Shown piece after piece: positions 1-6,009 of a stretch of 8,611 nucleotides of DNA. The notes under the pieces are model-generated. The model had not been told where the DNA came from and did no database searches. It saw only the letters and a program-made list of their open reading frames with translations. Both the position numbers and the translations under genes were made by a program. The stretch lies in assembly GCA_022781015.1 (NCBI GenBank), contig JALEUF010000045.1, positions 1-8,611 on the forward strand, read 5' to 3'. Within the stretch, counting starts at the first letter, position 1, and each line of letters starts with the position of its first letter. The stretch comes from Caryophanales bacterium (lineage in GTDB: Bacteria; Bacillota_I; Bacilli_A; RFN20; CAG-826).

Positions 1-122
1 GACTTACCAGCACCATTTTCTCCCATTAATCCTGTAACGCCTTCACTAATATCAATATTAAGGTTATTGATTGCGGTTATATCATCAAATTTCTTGGTCA
101 GGTTTCTTATTTTTATTTCCAT
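1..122 (-). CDS. ABC transporter ATP-binding protein, N-terminal fragment
   Basis: This is the first 40 codons of an ABC ATPase; the rest lies beyond the left edge. The visible protein starts MEIKIRNLTKKFDD and reaches a Walker A motif, GENGAGK (residues 34-40), with the next codon cut by the window edge. Before it stands the A-loop-like region K11-F12-D13, which is usual for this family. The Walker B and signature motifs are outside the window, so the substrate cannot be told. The ATG at 122-120 lies inside the end of the preceding GntR gene (10-nt overlap, different frame), so the two are co-transcribed and probably translationally coupled. An ATPase directly behind a YtrA-type regulator is the usual layout of Firmicutes operons for peptide-antibiotic or cell-envelope-stress export. 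That role is inferred from context only. Confidence 0.93.
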   Translation of the reverse strand, partial: MEIKIRNLTKKFDDITAINNLNIDISEGVTGLMGENGAGK

Positions 123-442
123 AATTGCTCAACCATCCTTATGATTTCTTCTTTTTTATAATTTAGAGCATGTAGTTCCTTTAATTTATTAGAAAGGATA
201 AAAGACCTATTATCTTCTTCTTTTCCTTTTACTATATAAATGCCTTTTTGGGGAATGGATTCGACAATCCCTTCTTCTTTTAATAAGTCATAGGCTTTGG
301 CTACAGTATTTGGATTAACCATCGTAGCAATCGCATATTCCCTAACGGAAGGAATCTTGTCCCCGAGCTTATAAACACCTTTCTCGATAAAGGTTTTAAA
401 CTGCTCGGCAATAGATATGTATAAAGGTTGCTTGCTGCTCAT
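113..442 (-). CDS. GntR-family transcriptional regulator, YtrA type
   Basis: This 109-residue protein has an N-terminal winged helix-turn-helix (about residues 5-72), beginning with the typical PLYISIAEQFKTFIEKG helix and containing GDKIPSVREYA and VNPNTVAKAYDLLKEEGIV, the recognition region. The wing is QKGIYIV (about 65-71). Only about 38 residues follow, too few for the FadR, HutC or MocR effector domains. This short helical tail is the mark of the YtrA subfamily, which normally represses its own operon and the ABC transporter encoded next to it. The downstream ATPase gene overlaps its stop codon by 10 nt, as expected. No Shine-Dalgarno precedes the ATG at 442-440, and a -10-like box lies only 8 nt upstream. 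The inducing ligand is unknown. YtrA relatives respond to cell-wall antibiotics, but this cannot be read from the sequence. Confidence 0.93.
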   Translation of the reverse strand: MSSKQPLYISIAEQFKTFIEKGVYKLGDKIPSVREYAIATMVNPNTVAKAYDLLKEEGIVESIPQKGIYIVKGKEEDNRSFILSNKLKELHALNYKKEEIIRMVEQLWK

Positions 443-450
443 CTGTATTA

Positions 451-479
451 AGTGTACTAGATAAGAATAACTATTGCTA
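451..479 (-). promoter_or_regulatory. candidate promoter/operator of the GntR-ABC operon
   Basis: On the minus strand there is a -35-like TAGCAA (479-474), a 17-nt spacer and a -10-like TACACT (456-451), which ends 8 nt before the regulator's ATG. The -10 box is also the half-site TACACT/AGTGTA within CTAGTACACT. This resembles the half-site I recall for Bacillus subtilis YtrA. The other arm (AGTAGCAATAG) is only a partial match, so the operator assignment is tentative. Confidence 0.35.
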
Positions 480-487
480 CTAGAAAT

Positions 488-510
488 AAAAAAATCCCTT
501 TTCCAAGGGA
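488..510 (-). terminator. intrinsic terminator of the 52-residue ORF
   Basis: Read on the minus strand, TCCCTT (510-505), a 4-nt loop and AAGGGA (500-495) form a 6-bp stem followed directly by seven T (494-488). It lies 25 nt after the stop codon of the small acidic ORF and before the GntR promoter, separating the two units. Confidence 0.8.
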
Positions 511-535
511 CTAACTTGCTAATAGATAAAGGAAA

Positions 536-694
536 TTAGAATTGGAATTCTTCTGATTCAAAGATAGAGGCAGCAACCATGTTGATGGAATTTGAATTAA
601 CCTCATTTACTTGGCTATATTCCTCTTCGTCTTTGAATAAAGGACCCTTATCGGCAATTTCCTTTAATTTAGCGGTATAGGCGATTTCACTCAT
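536..694 (-). CDS. small acidic protein of unknown function (52 aa)
   Basis: I do not recognise this protein. The ATG at 694-692 is chosen because a perfect AGGAGGA sits 8 nt upstream, by far the best ribosome binding site in the window. A longer frame opening at a TTG (769) would begin inside the likely promoter and is not credible. The 52 residues start MSEIAYTAKLKEIADKG, carry an acidic patch KDEEEY (21-26), an Asn/Ser-rich stretch (NEVNSNSIN) and end SEEFQF. There are about 11 acidic and 4 basic residues, no Cys or His, no signal peptide and no membrane segment, so it is probably cytosolic. It is a stand-alone gene with its own promoter, terminators on both sides and three cre-like sites upstream. 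This suggests strong, carbon-regulated expression. Its function is unknown. Confidence 0.75.
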   Translation of the reverse strand: MSEIAYTAKLKEIADKGPLFKDEEEYSQVNEVNSNSINMVAASIFESEEFQF

Positions 695-702
695 GTTATT
701 TA

Positions 703-709
703 TCCTCCT
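703..709 (-). promoter_or_regulatory. strong Shine-Dalgarno (AGGAGGA)
   Basis: A perfect anti-16S match, 8 nt before the ATG at 694. It fixes the start of the 52-residue ORF and contrasts with the missing or weak sites of several other genes here. Confidence 0.85.
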
Positions 710-716
710 AATTTCG

Positions 717-736
717 TGCTTCTTTTTCTTGAAGCA
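717..736 (-). promoter_or_regulatory. 5'-leader hairpin of the 52-residue ORF
   Basis: On the minus strand, TGCTTC (736-731), an 8-nt A-rich loop and GAAGCA (722-717) form a 6-bp stem. If the promoter at 742-769 is right, the hairpin sits at or very near the 5' end of the mRNA, 7 nt before the Shine-Dalgarno. It could protect the transcript from 5'-end decay; that role is inferred. Confidence 0.5.
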
Positions 737-741
737 ACATA

Positions 742-769
742 AATATAGTAAGGAAAAAACTAAAAACAA
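742..769 (-). promoter_or_regulatory. candidate promoter of the 52-residue ORF
   Basis: On the minus strand there is a -35-like TTGTTT (769-764), a 16-nt T-rich spacer and a -10-like TATATT (747-742). Transcription would begin near 735. The cre array (782-821) ends about 13 bp upstream of the -35, the place expected for an activator rather than a roadblock repressor. Confidence 0.45.
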
Positions 770-781
770 GGCTTATGCAAA

Positions 782-821
782 TGTAACCGTTTTCTGAAAA
801 CGCTTACTGAAAACGCTTTCA
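782..821. promoter_or_regulatory. three abutting cre-like (CcpA) operators
   Basis: Three copies follow one another every 13 bp, each sharing its last base with the next: TGTAACCGTTTTCT (782-795), TGAAAACGCTTACT (795-808) and TGAAAACGCTTTCA (808-821). Against the cre consensus TGWAANCGNTNWCA the third matches at 14 of 14 positions and the other two at 13 of 14. The first two also create the perfect inverted repeat CGTTTTC-T-GAAAACG (788-802). CcpA or another LacI-family regulator is the expected binder. The array lies upstream of the promoter of the 52-residue ORF and downstream of the nuclease terminator, so the small ORF is the likely target. Confidence 0.75.
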
Positions 822-823
822 TA

Positions 824-850
824 AAAAAGCCCCATAAATAGGGACTTTTT
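824..850 (-). terminator. intrinsic terminator of the nuclease gene
   Basis: Read on the minus strand, AAAAAGTCCC (850-841), a 7-nt loop and GGGGCTTTTT (833-824) form a 10-bp stem with one G-T wobble, ending in a T run. It lies about 80 bp after the nuclease stop. On the plus strand the wobble becomes a C-A mismatch, so it should work best for the nuclease transcript, although it could act in both directions. Confidence 0.75.
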
Positions 851-929
851 ATAATGTAAATTTATTGAAAATATTTAGTATTAATTTGTAAGTGCCAATT
901 TATTTTCACTATTTTTCATAGCGCTTACA

Positions 930-3185
930 TTAGTATTTCTTGGTTTTAATTAGCTTTATTGCAAAGACAATTATTCCAGTAGATGCCACTAGTATTAATG
1001 CGATTAGGATTCTAGGATCAAATGCATTAGAACTAGCTTTAGTCGCTAGTAATGGATTCGCGTTATTCATATTGTTAAATATAAAATCTTCATAACTATA
1101 TTTTTTAGCAATGAAATTATATCTGGTTATAAAACCATTTAATTCAGAAGTTTCAGAGTTGGACTTTATATAATTCTTTATCTTGTCATCTAGATTTAGA
1201 TAATCGTTCGTTAATTCTTCCCATAAAGAAGATGGGACATTATTTTGTTCACAAGCAGTAGAAGTCTTCTCTAGGAAACTAGTTGCATACTTAATTGCCT
1301 CTTCCTTTATATTTATAGAAGGGGGTTCAGGTTCAACATGACTTGGTTCGATATAAATAGAAGGATAAAGCAAGGAATCATTAGACCCGTCATAAGTTTT
1401 GAATCTAGGAGAACCAACATTATATAGAAGGGGGTTATTTGGATATGCTTCATTAGTAATAATGGACTTCATCCCATCTATTTTTATATTCCAGTTAACA
1501 TTGTCCCCATTAATACTTAAGCTTTTGGCAGCGCTAGAAGATAATTTATCTCCATTAGGGAAGCTCAATGTATAAGTCCCATTAGGATTAACTCCAATAG
1601 TAAATATAGTTGTTGCTTTATCAAATTCTTCGATTATTTCATCCTTATAAGTGGCTTTTGATGAATTTAGGAATGTTTTATCAAATGTAGTGGCTATAAC
1701 GCCTTTATCTTTATTTCCTATTATTATCTTCTTGCCAGGCTTCAATTCAGAAGTTGATTTAACTAATGAATAATATTTAGTAGAAGTAACAACTAGATTA
1801 GTAGATGCCTTGATTGAAGGATTTTCATTCGAAGTAGCAGTTAAAGTAGTGTTCCCATCTTTTAAGGCAGTTATTTTATTTGAAGCAATGCTAGCAATTG
1901 AATTATCTTCAATACTTAAACTAAATTCCTTATTCGAAGCATCAATAGGAACGAAACTAGGTTCAATTATCTTTTCTTCCCCAACGCTTAAAGATATAGA
2001 AGAAGGCAGAGTCATAGAAACTAAATCGACTTTATCATTATGTACTTCAATCTCAGCTTTTGCAGATAAGGAAGAAACTACTTTGCTAGTAACGGTTATC
2101 TGACATTTACCAATGCTTTTAGCGGTTACTAACCCAGTTTCGTCTACTGAAGCAATATTAGAATTAGAAGAATACCAAGTAACTGATTTATTCGCATTTT
2201 CAGGTAAAATCGTGCATTTTAGAGTTTTGCTACTGCCAACTCTAATTCTAGAAGAAGTTTCATCGAGAGAAATAGAAGTAGGTTCGATTGAAGTCAAAGG
2301 TATATTGCCCCAAATATAATCAGCCCATTCAGGATGGTATATAAATGGATTCCTATTGTTTTGGATTAGATAAACCCTTTCACATCTTTCTTTTTCATAT
2401 TGGTTCTTTTCTAGATGCTTATTCCAATCTAAAAACAAATTTGTTGAATAAGTAGTAAGTCCAAAGTTCCCATCCTTTTTAAAATGGGCTACCCCGTTGC
2501 CTTGGGTATAATTGCTGCTAGTTTTAGTTACGTATTTAAGGGCAAAATAGAAATAGCTTCTTGCTATATTGCCTTTCCATTCGTCGTTTGGTTCAAAAAC
2601 AGTCCCGGTATATCCAGGGAAAGAAGAATTGCCTAATTTAGAATATTTATTTTCTGACCAGGTTGTTGGACTAGAAGTAACCCCCAAAGCAAAATTGCTT
2701 CTCATTCCGTTAATTTTCCCATCCGTTGGATACATGTTGAACATGTCTCCACCTTCCCCGTTTGGTCCGCCTTTATTGCCACCCCACCAGGATTTAGGTA
2801 TTAAATGCTCTTTGTTCCAAGCATCTCCTTCTTTAGAATAATTACCTGTATCACCAGGCCTAAGCTTAGAAATATTCGAATACATGTCAACTAGGTAGCC
2901 ATCAACAAAATCCGTATCAAGGAAAGTTGAATTAAGCGCCTCGTAGCCTTGTCTTTTCCAGCCATCCCAAACTTTTGCCTGCAACCTATTAAATAGTTGT
3001 TGCCTAGTTAAGCTAGGTGCGACTGCCTCAATATCTGCAAAATAAGATTCAGGAGTAGAAGAGGCCTCTTTCCTTATATATACAAAGTGATTTTCGTTTT
3101 GATTTAGATTATTAATATTTGGGGTAAATGAAAAAGAAAGAAAAAGCCCTTGTAGTAATAAAAATAATTTACTTGCTCGTTTCAT
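930..3185 (-). CDS. secreted, membrane-anchored endonuclease I with Ig-like repeats
   Basis: This 751-residue surface protein probably cuts extracellular DNA or RNA. It begins with a signal peptide (KR near the start, then a hydrophobic stretch at about 7-20). The endonuclease I domain (about 50-295) carries WNKEHLIPKSWW (123-134), whose Glu126-His127 match the EH catalytic motif. It also has DMFNMYPTDGKINGMRSNF (147-165, with the Asn expected to bind metal), FEPNDEWKGNIARSYFYFALKY (197-218 region) and NRNPFIYHPEWADYIW (277-292). Two Big_2 Ig-like repeats follow (about 297-382 and 386-467), then a beta-rich segment starting YYSLVKSTSELKPGKK (about 471-613). A Pro/Glu linker comes next, then a helical segment (about 626-703). 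One TM helix (about 725-744) and a basic tail anchor it. There is no LPXTG motif. No Shine-Dalgarno is visible. It is transcribed divergently from methylglyoxal synthase. Confidence 0.93.
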   Translation of the reverse strand: MKRASKLFLLLQGLFLSFSFTPNINNLNQNENHFVYIRKEASSTPESYFADIEAVAPSLTRQQLFNRLQAKVWDGWKRQGYEALNSTFLDTDFVDGYLVDMYSNISKLRPGDTGNYSKEGDAWNKEHLIPKSWWGGNKGGPNGEGGDMFNMYPTDGKINGMRSNFALGVTSSPTTWSENKYSKLGNSSFPGYTGTVFEPNDEWKGNIARSYFYFALKYVTKTSSNYTQGNGVAHFKKDGNFGLTTYSTNLFLDWNKHLEKNQYEKERCERVYLIQNNRNPFIYHPEWADYIWGNIPLTSIEPTSISLDETSSRIRVGSSKTLKCTILPENANKSVTWYSSNSNIASVDETGLVTAKSIGKCQITVTSKVVSSLSAKAEIEVHNDKVDLVSMTLPSSISLSVGEEKIIEPSFVPIDASNKEFSLSIEDNSIASIASNKITALKDGNTTLTATSNENPSIKASTNLVVTSTKYYSLVKSTSELKPGKKIIIGNKDKGVIATTFDKTFLNSSKATYKDEIIEEFDKATTIFTIGVNPNGTYTLSFPNGDKLSSSAAKSLSINGDNVNWNIKIDGMKSIITNEAYPNNPLLYNVGSPRFKTYDGSNDSLLYPSIYIEPSHVEPEPPSINIKEEAIKYATSFLEKTSTACEQNNVPSSLWEELTNDYLNLDDKIKNYIKSNSETSELNGFITRYNFIAKKYSYEDFIFNNMNNANPLLATKASSNAFDPRILIALILVASTGIIVFAIKLIKTKKY

Positions 3186-3191
3186 GGTTAT

Positions 3192-3220
3192 ATTTAATCA
3201 AATATAGATGTTTTAGTTAA
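3192..3220 (-). promoter_or_regulatory. candidate promoter of the nuclease gene
   Basis: On the minus strand there is a -35-like TTAACT (3220-3215), a 17-nt spacer and a -10-like TTAAAT (3197-3192), ending 6 nt before the ATG at 3185. Each box matches its consensus at only 4 of 6 positions. If real, the start of transcription would fall at the start codon. Confidence 0.3.
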
Positions 3221-3256
3221 TAGTGTTTATTCCCATATTCCCTAAAAATTTCGTTA

Positions 3257-3299
3257 TTAAGGTATATTTATAGATTTTTTTGCAATTGCGCTACCTTAA
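3257..3299. repeat. inverted TTAAGGTA boxes between the divergent promoters
   Basis: TTAAGGTA (3257-3264) and its exact reverse complement TACCTTAA (3292-3299) are separated by 27 bp. A related TACCTTAT (3333-3340) overlaps the mgsA -10 box. Another TTAAGGTA (3802-3809) forms the ribosome-binding region of the gene at 3817. The arms could be an operator pair for a regulator of both divergent genes. In an AT-rich spacer, chance is not excluded. Confidence 0.4.
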
Positions 3300-3314
3300 A
3301 AGAAAAGTAGTTAC

Positions 3315-3343
3315 TTCTTAAACCCAACTTATTACCTTATAAT
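3315..3343 (+). promoter_or_regulatory. candidate promoter of mgsA
   Basis: A perfect -10 box TATAAT (3338-3343) follows a weak -35 TTCTTA (3315-3320) at a 17-nt spacing. The ATG begins only 7 nt after the -10 box and no Shine-Dalgarno lies between, so the transcript would start at or next to the start codon. Confidence 0.5.
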
Positions 3344-3350
3344 CAAAAAC

Positions 3351-3722
3351 ATGGAAAAAGAAAATAAAATAGTATTAGCCCTTGTTGCTCATGACAATAA
3401 GAAAGAAGACATCGTGAATTGGTGCAAGGAAAATGTCACCAAATTAAAAGAATTTAGTTTAATAGGAACTGGGCATACAGCTGCCCTGATTAGTAAAAAG
3501 ACCGGATTAAAGGTAAAAGGATTTCTATCTGGTCCAATGGGAGGGGATCAACAAATTGGTGCCCTTATTGCTATGGGGAAGGTAAATATGGTCATATTCT
3601 TCTGGGATCCTCTTCAAGCCCAACCTCATGATCCAGATGTTAAGGCCTTGATGAGAATCGCTGCGGTTTATGACATTCCATTCGCGACAAATAAGGCTAC
3701 TGCCGATGCCTTACTAAAATAG
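3351..3722 (+). CDS. mgsA: methylglyoxal synthase
   Basis: This 123-residue cytosolic enzyme converts dihydroxyacetone phosphate to methylglyoxal and phosphate, a bypass that frees phosphate when upper glycolysis runs ahead of lower glycolysis. The family signatures are all present: LVAHD (11-15, with the His-Asp pair), GTGHTA (39-44), SGPMGGDQQIGALI (60-73) with Asp66 equivalent to the catalytic Asp71 of the E. coli enzyme, and FFWDPLQAQPHDPDVKAL (83-100) with His93 and Asp96. The chain stops soon after ATNKATADALLK. It lacks the roughly 25-residue C-terminal extension of the E. coli protein and is a little shorter than typical Bacillus versions, but the catalytic core is whole. It is a single-gene unit with its own promoter and terminator. 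No Shine-Dalgarno precedes the ATG. Confidence 0.97.
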   Translation: MEKENKIVLALVAHDNKKEDIVNWCKENVTKLKEFSLIGTGHTAALISKKTGLKVKGFLSGPMGGDQQIGALIAMGKVNMVIFFWDPLQAQPHDPDVKALMRIAAVYDIPFATNKATADALLK

Positions 3723-3736
3723 TAAAAATACAAAAA

Positions 3737-3770
3737 GAAGCGACCCATGTAGTCGTTTTCTTTTATTTTT
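3737..3770 (+). terminator. intrinsic terminator of mgsA
   Basis: GAAGCGAC (3737-3744) pairs with GTCGTTTT (3752-3759) across a 7-nt loop, with two G-T pairs, and is followed by a T-rich tract to 3770. It begins 15 nt after the mgsA stop codon. Confidence 0.75.
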
Positions 3771-3816
3771 AAATGTTGTAGAATACTTAATGCATCAAAT
3801 TTTAAGGTAATTTTAA

Positions 3817-5949
3817 ATGATGTCGAAAAGTGTTGAAAAAGAATTGGGATTTATAGGAAAAAAGCCTTATGCATTAATGTTTTTGACTATTTTTATCTCC
3901 GTTTCTATTGGTGCATTCATGTTAGAAAATATAGCCTTTATGAATACTCCAAACAATTTGTTCAACAACAATTTGGAATTCTTTCTTTTGTTTGGGGTGA
4001 CTATTGTAGTTAATCTATATCTATTGTTTTTAATAAAACGATATTTCTCTATTAAGCCAAATATATTTCCATTAATCATATTTTCTATTGGTTTCATTGC
4101 TAATTTAATTGCTTTATTTATTTTGCCTAATCCACTTAATCTAACAGTTAATGATTTTGCAGGCAAAGACATGAGCATATCTTATTCGTTGGACACTATG
4201 GGACGAATTAGATATGCGATTATGTTTTTTGTCGCCTCTTATTACGCTTTTATGATTTTTTCGATATTCCCAAAAGTCATAAAGTCATCAAATACCTTTC
4301 TTTGGCTATTTTATGTTGGGATAGCCATATGTTTATTCTTCATAATCTATAGTTTTGTTAAAGAACATGGCATCTATGTCTATATGATCAAGAATACCCC
4401 GGATTATAAAGGACCTGAATATGTCTCTAGTTGCTTTAACAATAGGAATACATTTGGAACGTTGATGCTAATTGGCATATGTGCAAGCGCGATTGTCCAA
4501 TCGAAAAGACATTCTCTAATCAATTATCTTTTCATGTTCACATTTTATATCGAATTGTTCTTCATTCTTTCGAAGACATCGATAATTATCTCTACTATAT
4601 TTTTAATCGTATTCCTTATTTATAGATTTGCGATTACTATCCGTCATTATCCAATAAGGACATCATTATTTGCTATTTTGATTATTGGATGTACTGTCGC
4701 TTCAATTTGCTTCGGTGTGCTAAAGACTTTTGGAGAGAATTCCTATTTTGTCACTTTGCTAAATAATTTTGTCGATGCCTTTACTCTTTCAAACAAATTA
4801 ACCTTTACATCAAGGACTAAAATTTGGGAATCTTGCATCAAGATAATGAAAGGATATCCTAATTCAATTGTATTTGGGGTAGGGGAATATGTAACAAATA
4901 ATATCTTATCGATGATATTTGGTTCCGATCCTAGCGGAACTGCCTTTTTCTATGCCCATAATGGACCAATACAGGAATTAGTAAGTGGTGGTGTCATTAG
5001 GCTATTAATACTTTCTATAATGATATTTATCTTCCTATATAAATTAATAAAGAATGCCGCTAATCATAATAAAAGTGCGATTACATTCCTATTTACTTTC
5101 TTTGCCTTATTAGCACATGGGTTTACTGAATCTACATATTTCTTCCCTAGCGATACAAAAGGGATGGCATTATGCTTTATATTCATGCTGCCGATGTTAG
5201 TAGATTATGAAAAAAAAGATATTGATTCCAATGATGAAAAGATAACATTCAAGCTTAAATTCGAATCTTCTCCATTATCTAGAACTTCCTTAATTATTTC
5301 TTTTTTAATGCCGATATTGATATTTATCGGGCCAATGTATGGAAGTATTGCATCTACTCCAAATGCCTTATTGCCTGAAATTGGGCTATATTTCCATATA
5401 TTTGCATTAGTATCTATCTTCCTTTTGTTTATCTGTCTTTATTCGTTTAATTGCTTAAACAAGGGAAGAAGTATTTTCTATTCGATAATAACTATTTTAT
5501 TGGAAGTATCCTTATTATTAATAAATATTTTCCATAAGGATTTAATTACTTTCATTACTAGTCTTATATCCTTATTAATCTTAACTATTTATTCGTTGAT
5601 TAGGTGCAATAGGCATTTTGCTAATCATTCTAAGAAAGAGTTCTTTAAATATCTAATTCACTTAGTTATATTCCTAGTTTTATTTGGATTATTGAATTTT
5701 GGATATCTTTATATCCCTGAATATAATATCTATTCTTCAGCAAGCTACGTTACTTATCTATGCTTCTTTAATGTCTACCTATATTTCATATATCTATATT
5801 TTCCTTCGAAGTGTCCAATTAGGCCACTTGATATGAAATTGCTTATTCTAGAATTTAAATATGAATATTTAGTAACCAAACTATCATCAAGAATGGATAA
5901 ACGTATTGAAAAATATTTCTCTAAACACTCCAAAAATAAGGAAAAATAG
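3817..5949 (+). CDS. O-antigen ligase/polymerase-like (Wzy_C/WaaL-type) membrane protein
   Basis: This 710-residue protein has about 18 predicted membrane helices. The first 12 resemble the O-antigen ligase/polymerase family, which joins lipid-linked glycans to each other or to an acceptor on the outer face of the membrane. Typical motifs are FNNRNTFGTLML (208-219), SRTKIWESCIKIM (332-344) in the long extracellular loop, GVGEY (354-358) and AHNGPIQELVSGGVIRLL (380-397). After a charged cytosolic linker (about 463-488, DYEKKDIDSNDEK) come six more helices and a basic tail (RMDKRIEKY...KNKEK). This second half is longer than usual, and I do not recognise it as a separate family. AAGG at 3804-3807, about 9 nt before the ATG at 3817, serves as ribosome binding site; an ATG one codon later is also possible. 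A -10-like TAGAAT lies at 3779-3784. No glycosyltransferase genes are adjacent, so the glycan and acceptor are unknown. Confidence 0.82.
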   Translation: MMSKSVEKELGFIGKKPYALMFLTIFISVSIGAFMLENIAFMNTPNNLFNNNLEFFLLFGVTIVVNLYLLFLIKRYFSIKPNIFPLIIFSIGFIANLIALFILPNPLNLTVNDFAGKDMSISYSLDTMGRIRYAIMFFVASYYAFMIFSIFPKVIKSSNTFLWLFYVGIAICLFFIIYSFVKEHGIYVYMIKNTPDYKGPEYVSSCFNNRNTFGTLMLIGICASAIVQSKRHSLINYLFMFTFYIELFFILSKTSIIISTIFLIVFLIYRFAITIRHYPIRTSLFAILIIGCTVASICFGVLKTFGENSYFVTLLNNFVDAFTLSNKLTFTSRTKIWESCIKIMKGYPNSIVFGVGEYVTNNILSMIFGSDPSGTAFFYAHNGPIQELVSGGVIRLLILSIMIFIFLYKLIKNAANHNKSAITFLFTFFALLAHGFTESTYFFPSDTKGMALCFIFMLPMLVDYEKKDIDSNDEKITFKLKFESSPLSRTSLIISFLMPILIFIGPMYGSIASTPNALLPEIGLYFHIFALVSIFLLFICLYSFNCLNKGRSIFYSIITILLEVSLLLINIFHKDLITFITSLISLLILTIYSLIRCNRHFANHSKKEFFKYLIHLVIFLVLFGLLNFGYLYIPEYNIYSSASYVTYLCFFNVYLYFIYLYFPSKCPIRPLDMKLLILEFKYEYLVTKLSSRMDKRIEKYFSKHSKNKEK

Positions 5950-5969
5950 GCATTTTATCCTTTTAATTT
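5938..5969 (+). terminator. terminator-like hairpin overlapping the end of the ligase-like gene
   Basis: AAGGAAAAAT (5938-5947) pairs with ATTTTATCCTT (5952-5962) around a 4-nt loop, with one bulged A at 5957. The tail TTAATTT is only moderately T-rich. The stop codon (5947-5949) lies inside the hairpin. It may terminate weakly or allow read-through into the MFS gene. Confidence 0.45.
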
Positions 5970-6002
5970 GATTTGCTTTGGATTAGGATATCTAGGAATC
6001 CA

Positions 6003-6009
6003 AAAGGAA
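6003..6009 (+). promoter_or_regulatory. Shine-Dalgarno (AAAGGAA) of the MFS gene
   Basis: AAAGGAA lies 6 nt before the ATG at 6016. It sets the start there rather than at the in-frame TTG 48 nt upstream, which has no ribosome binding site. A start at that TTG would add 16 residues (ICFGLGYL...) unlike the family. Confidence 0.7.

Noticed and set aside
695..769. Longer 77-residue version of the small ORF starting at a TTG (769), with a hydrophobic N-terminus
   Set aside because: It would begin inside the predicted promoter and has no ribosome binding site, whereas the inner ATG at 694 has a perfect AGGAGGA at 8 nt.
916..929. A fourth cre-like sequence, TCATAGCGCTTACA, just after the nuclease stop codon
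   Set aside because: It has two mismatches in conserved positions and lies in the nuclease 3' region with no promoter nearby; kept out of the array.
1810..2841. Three plus-strand open frames opposite the nuclease gene (1810-2103, 2113-2319, 2569-2841)
   Set aside because: They mirror the antisense of a well-supported coding gene and have no recognisable domain or ribosome binding site.
3186..3350. Possible small RNA or hidden ORF in the divergent spacer
   Set aside because: No open frame with a start site and no stable stem followed by a T run was seen; promoters and the TTAAGGTA boxes account for what is visible.
3867..4178. Minus-strand open frame opposite the ligase-like gene
   Set aside because: It is an antisense shadow of a membrane-protein gene and has no independent support. 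The same applies to 6588-6866, 7042-7257 and 7902-8087.
5978..6002. Weak hairpin GGATT...AATCC with AGGATATCT in the MFS leader, considered as a riboswitch or operator
   Set aside because: The stem is only 5 bp with a 12-nt loop, and no known riboswitch core is visible in the short leader.
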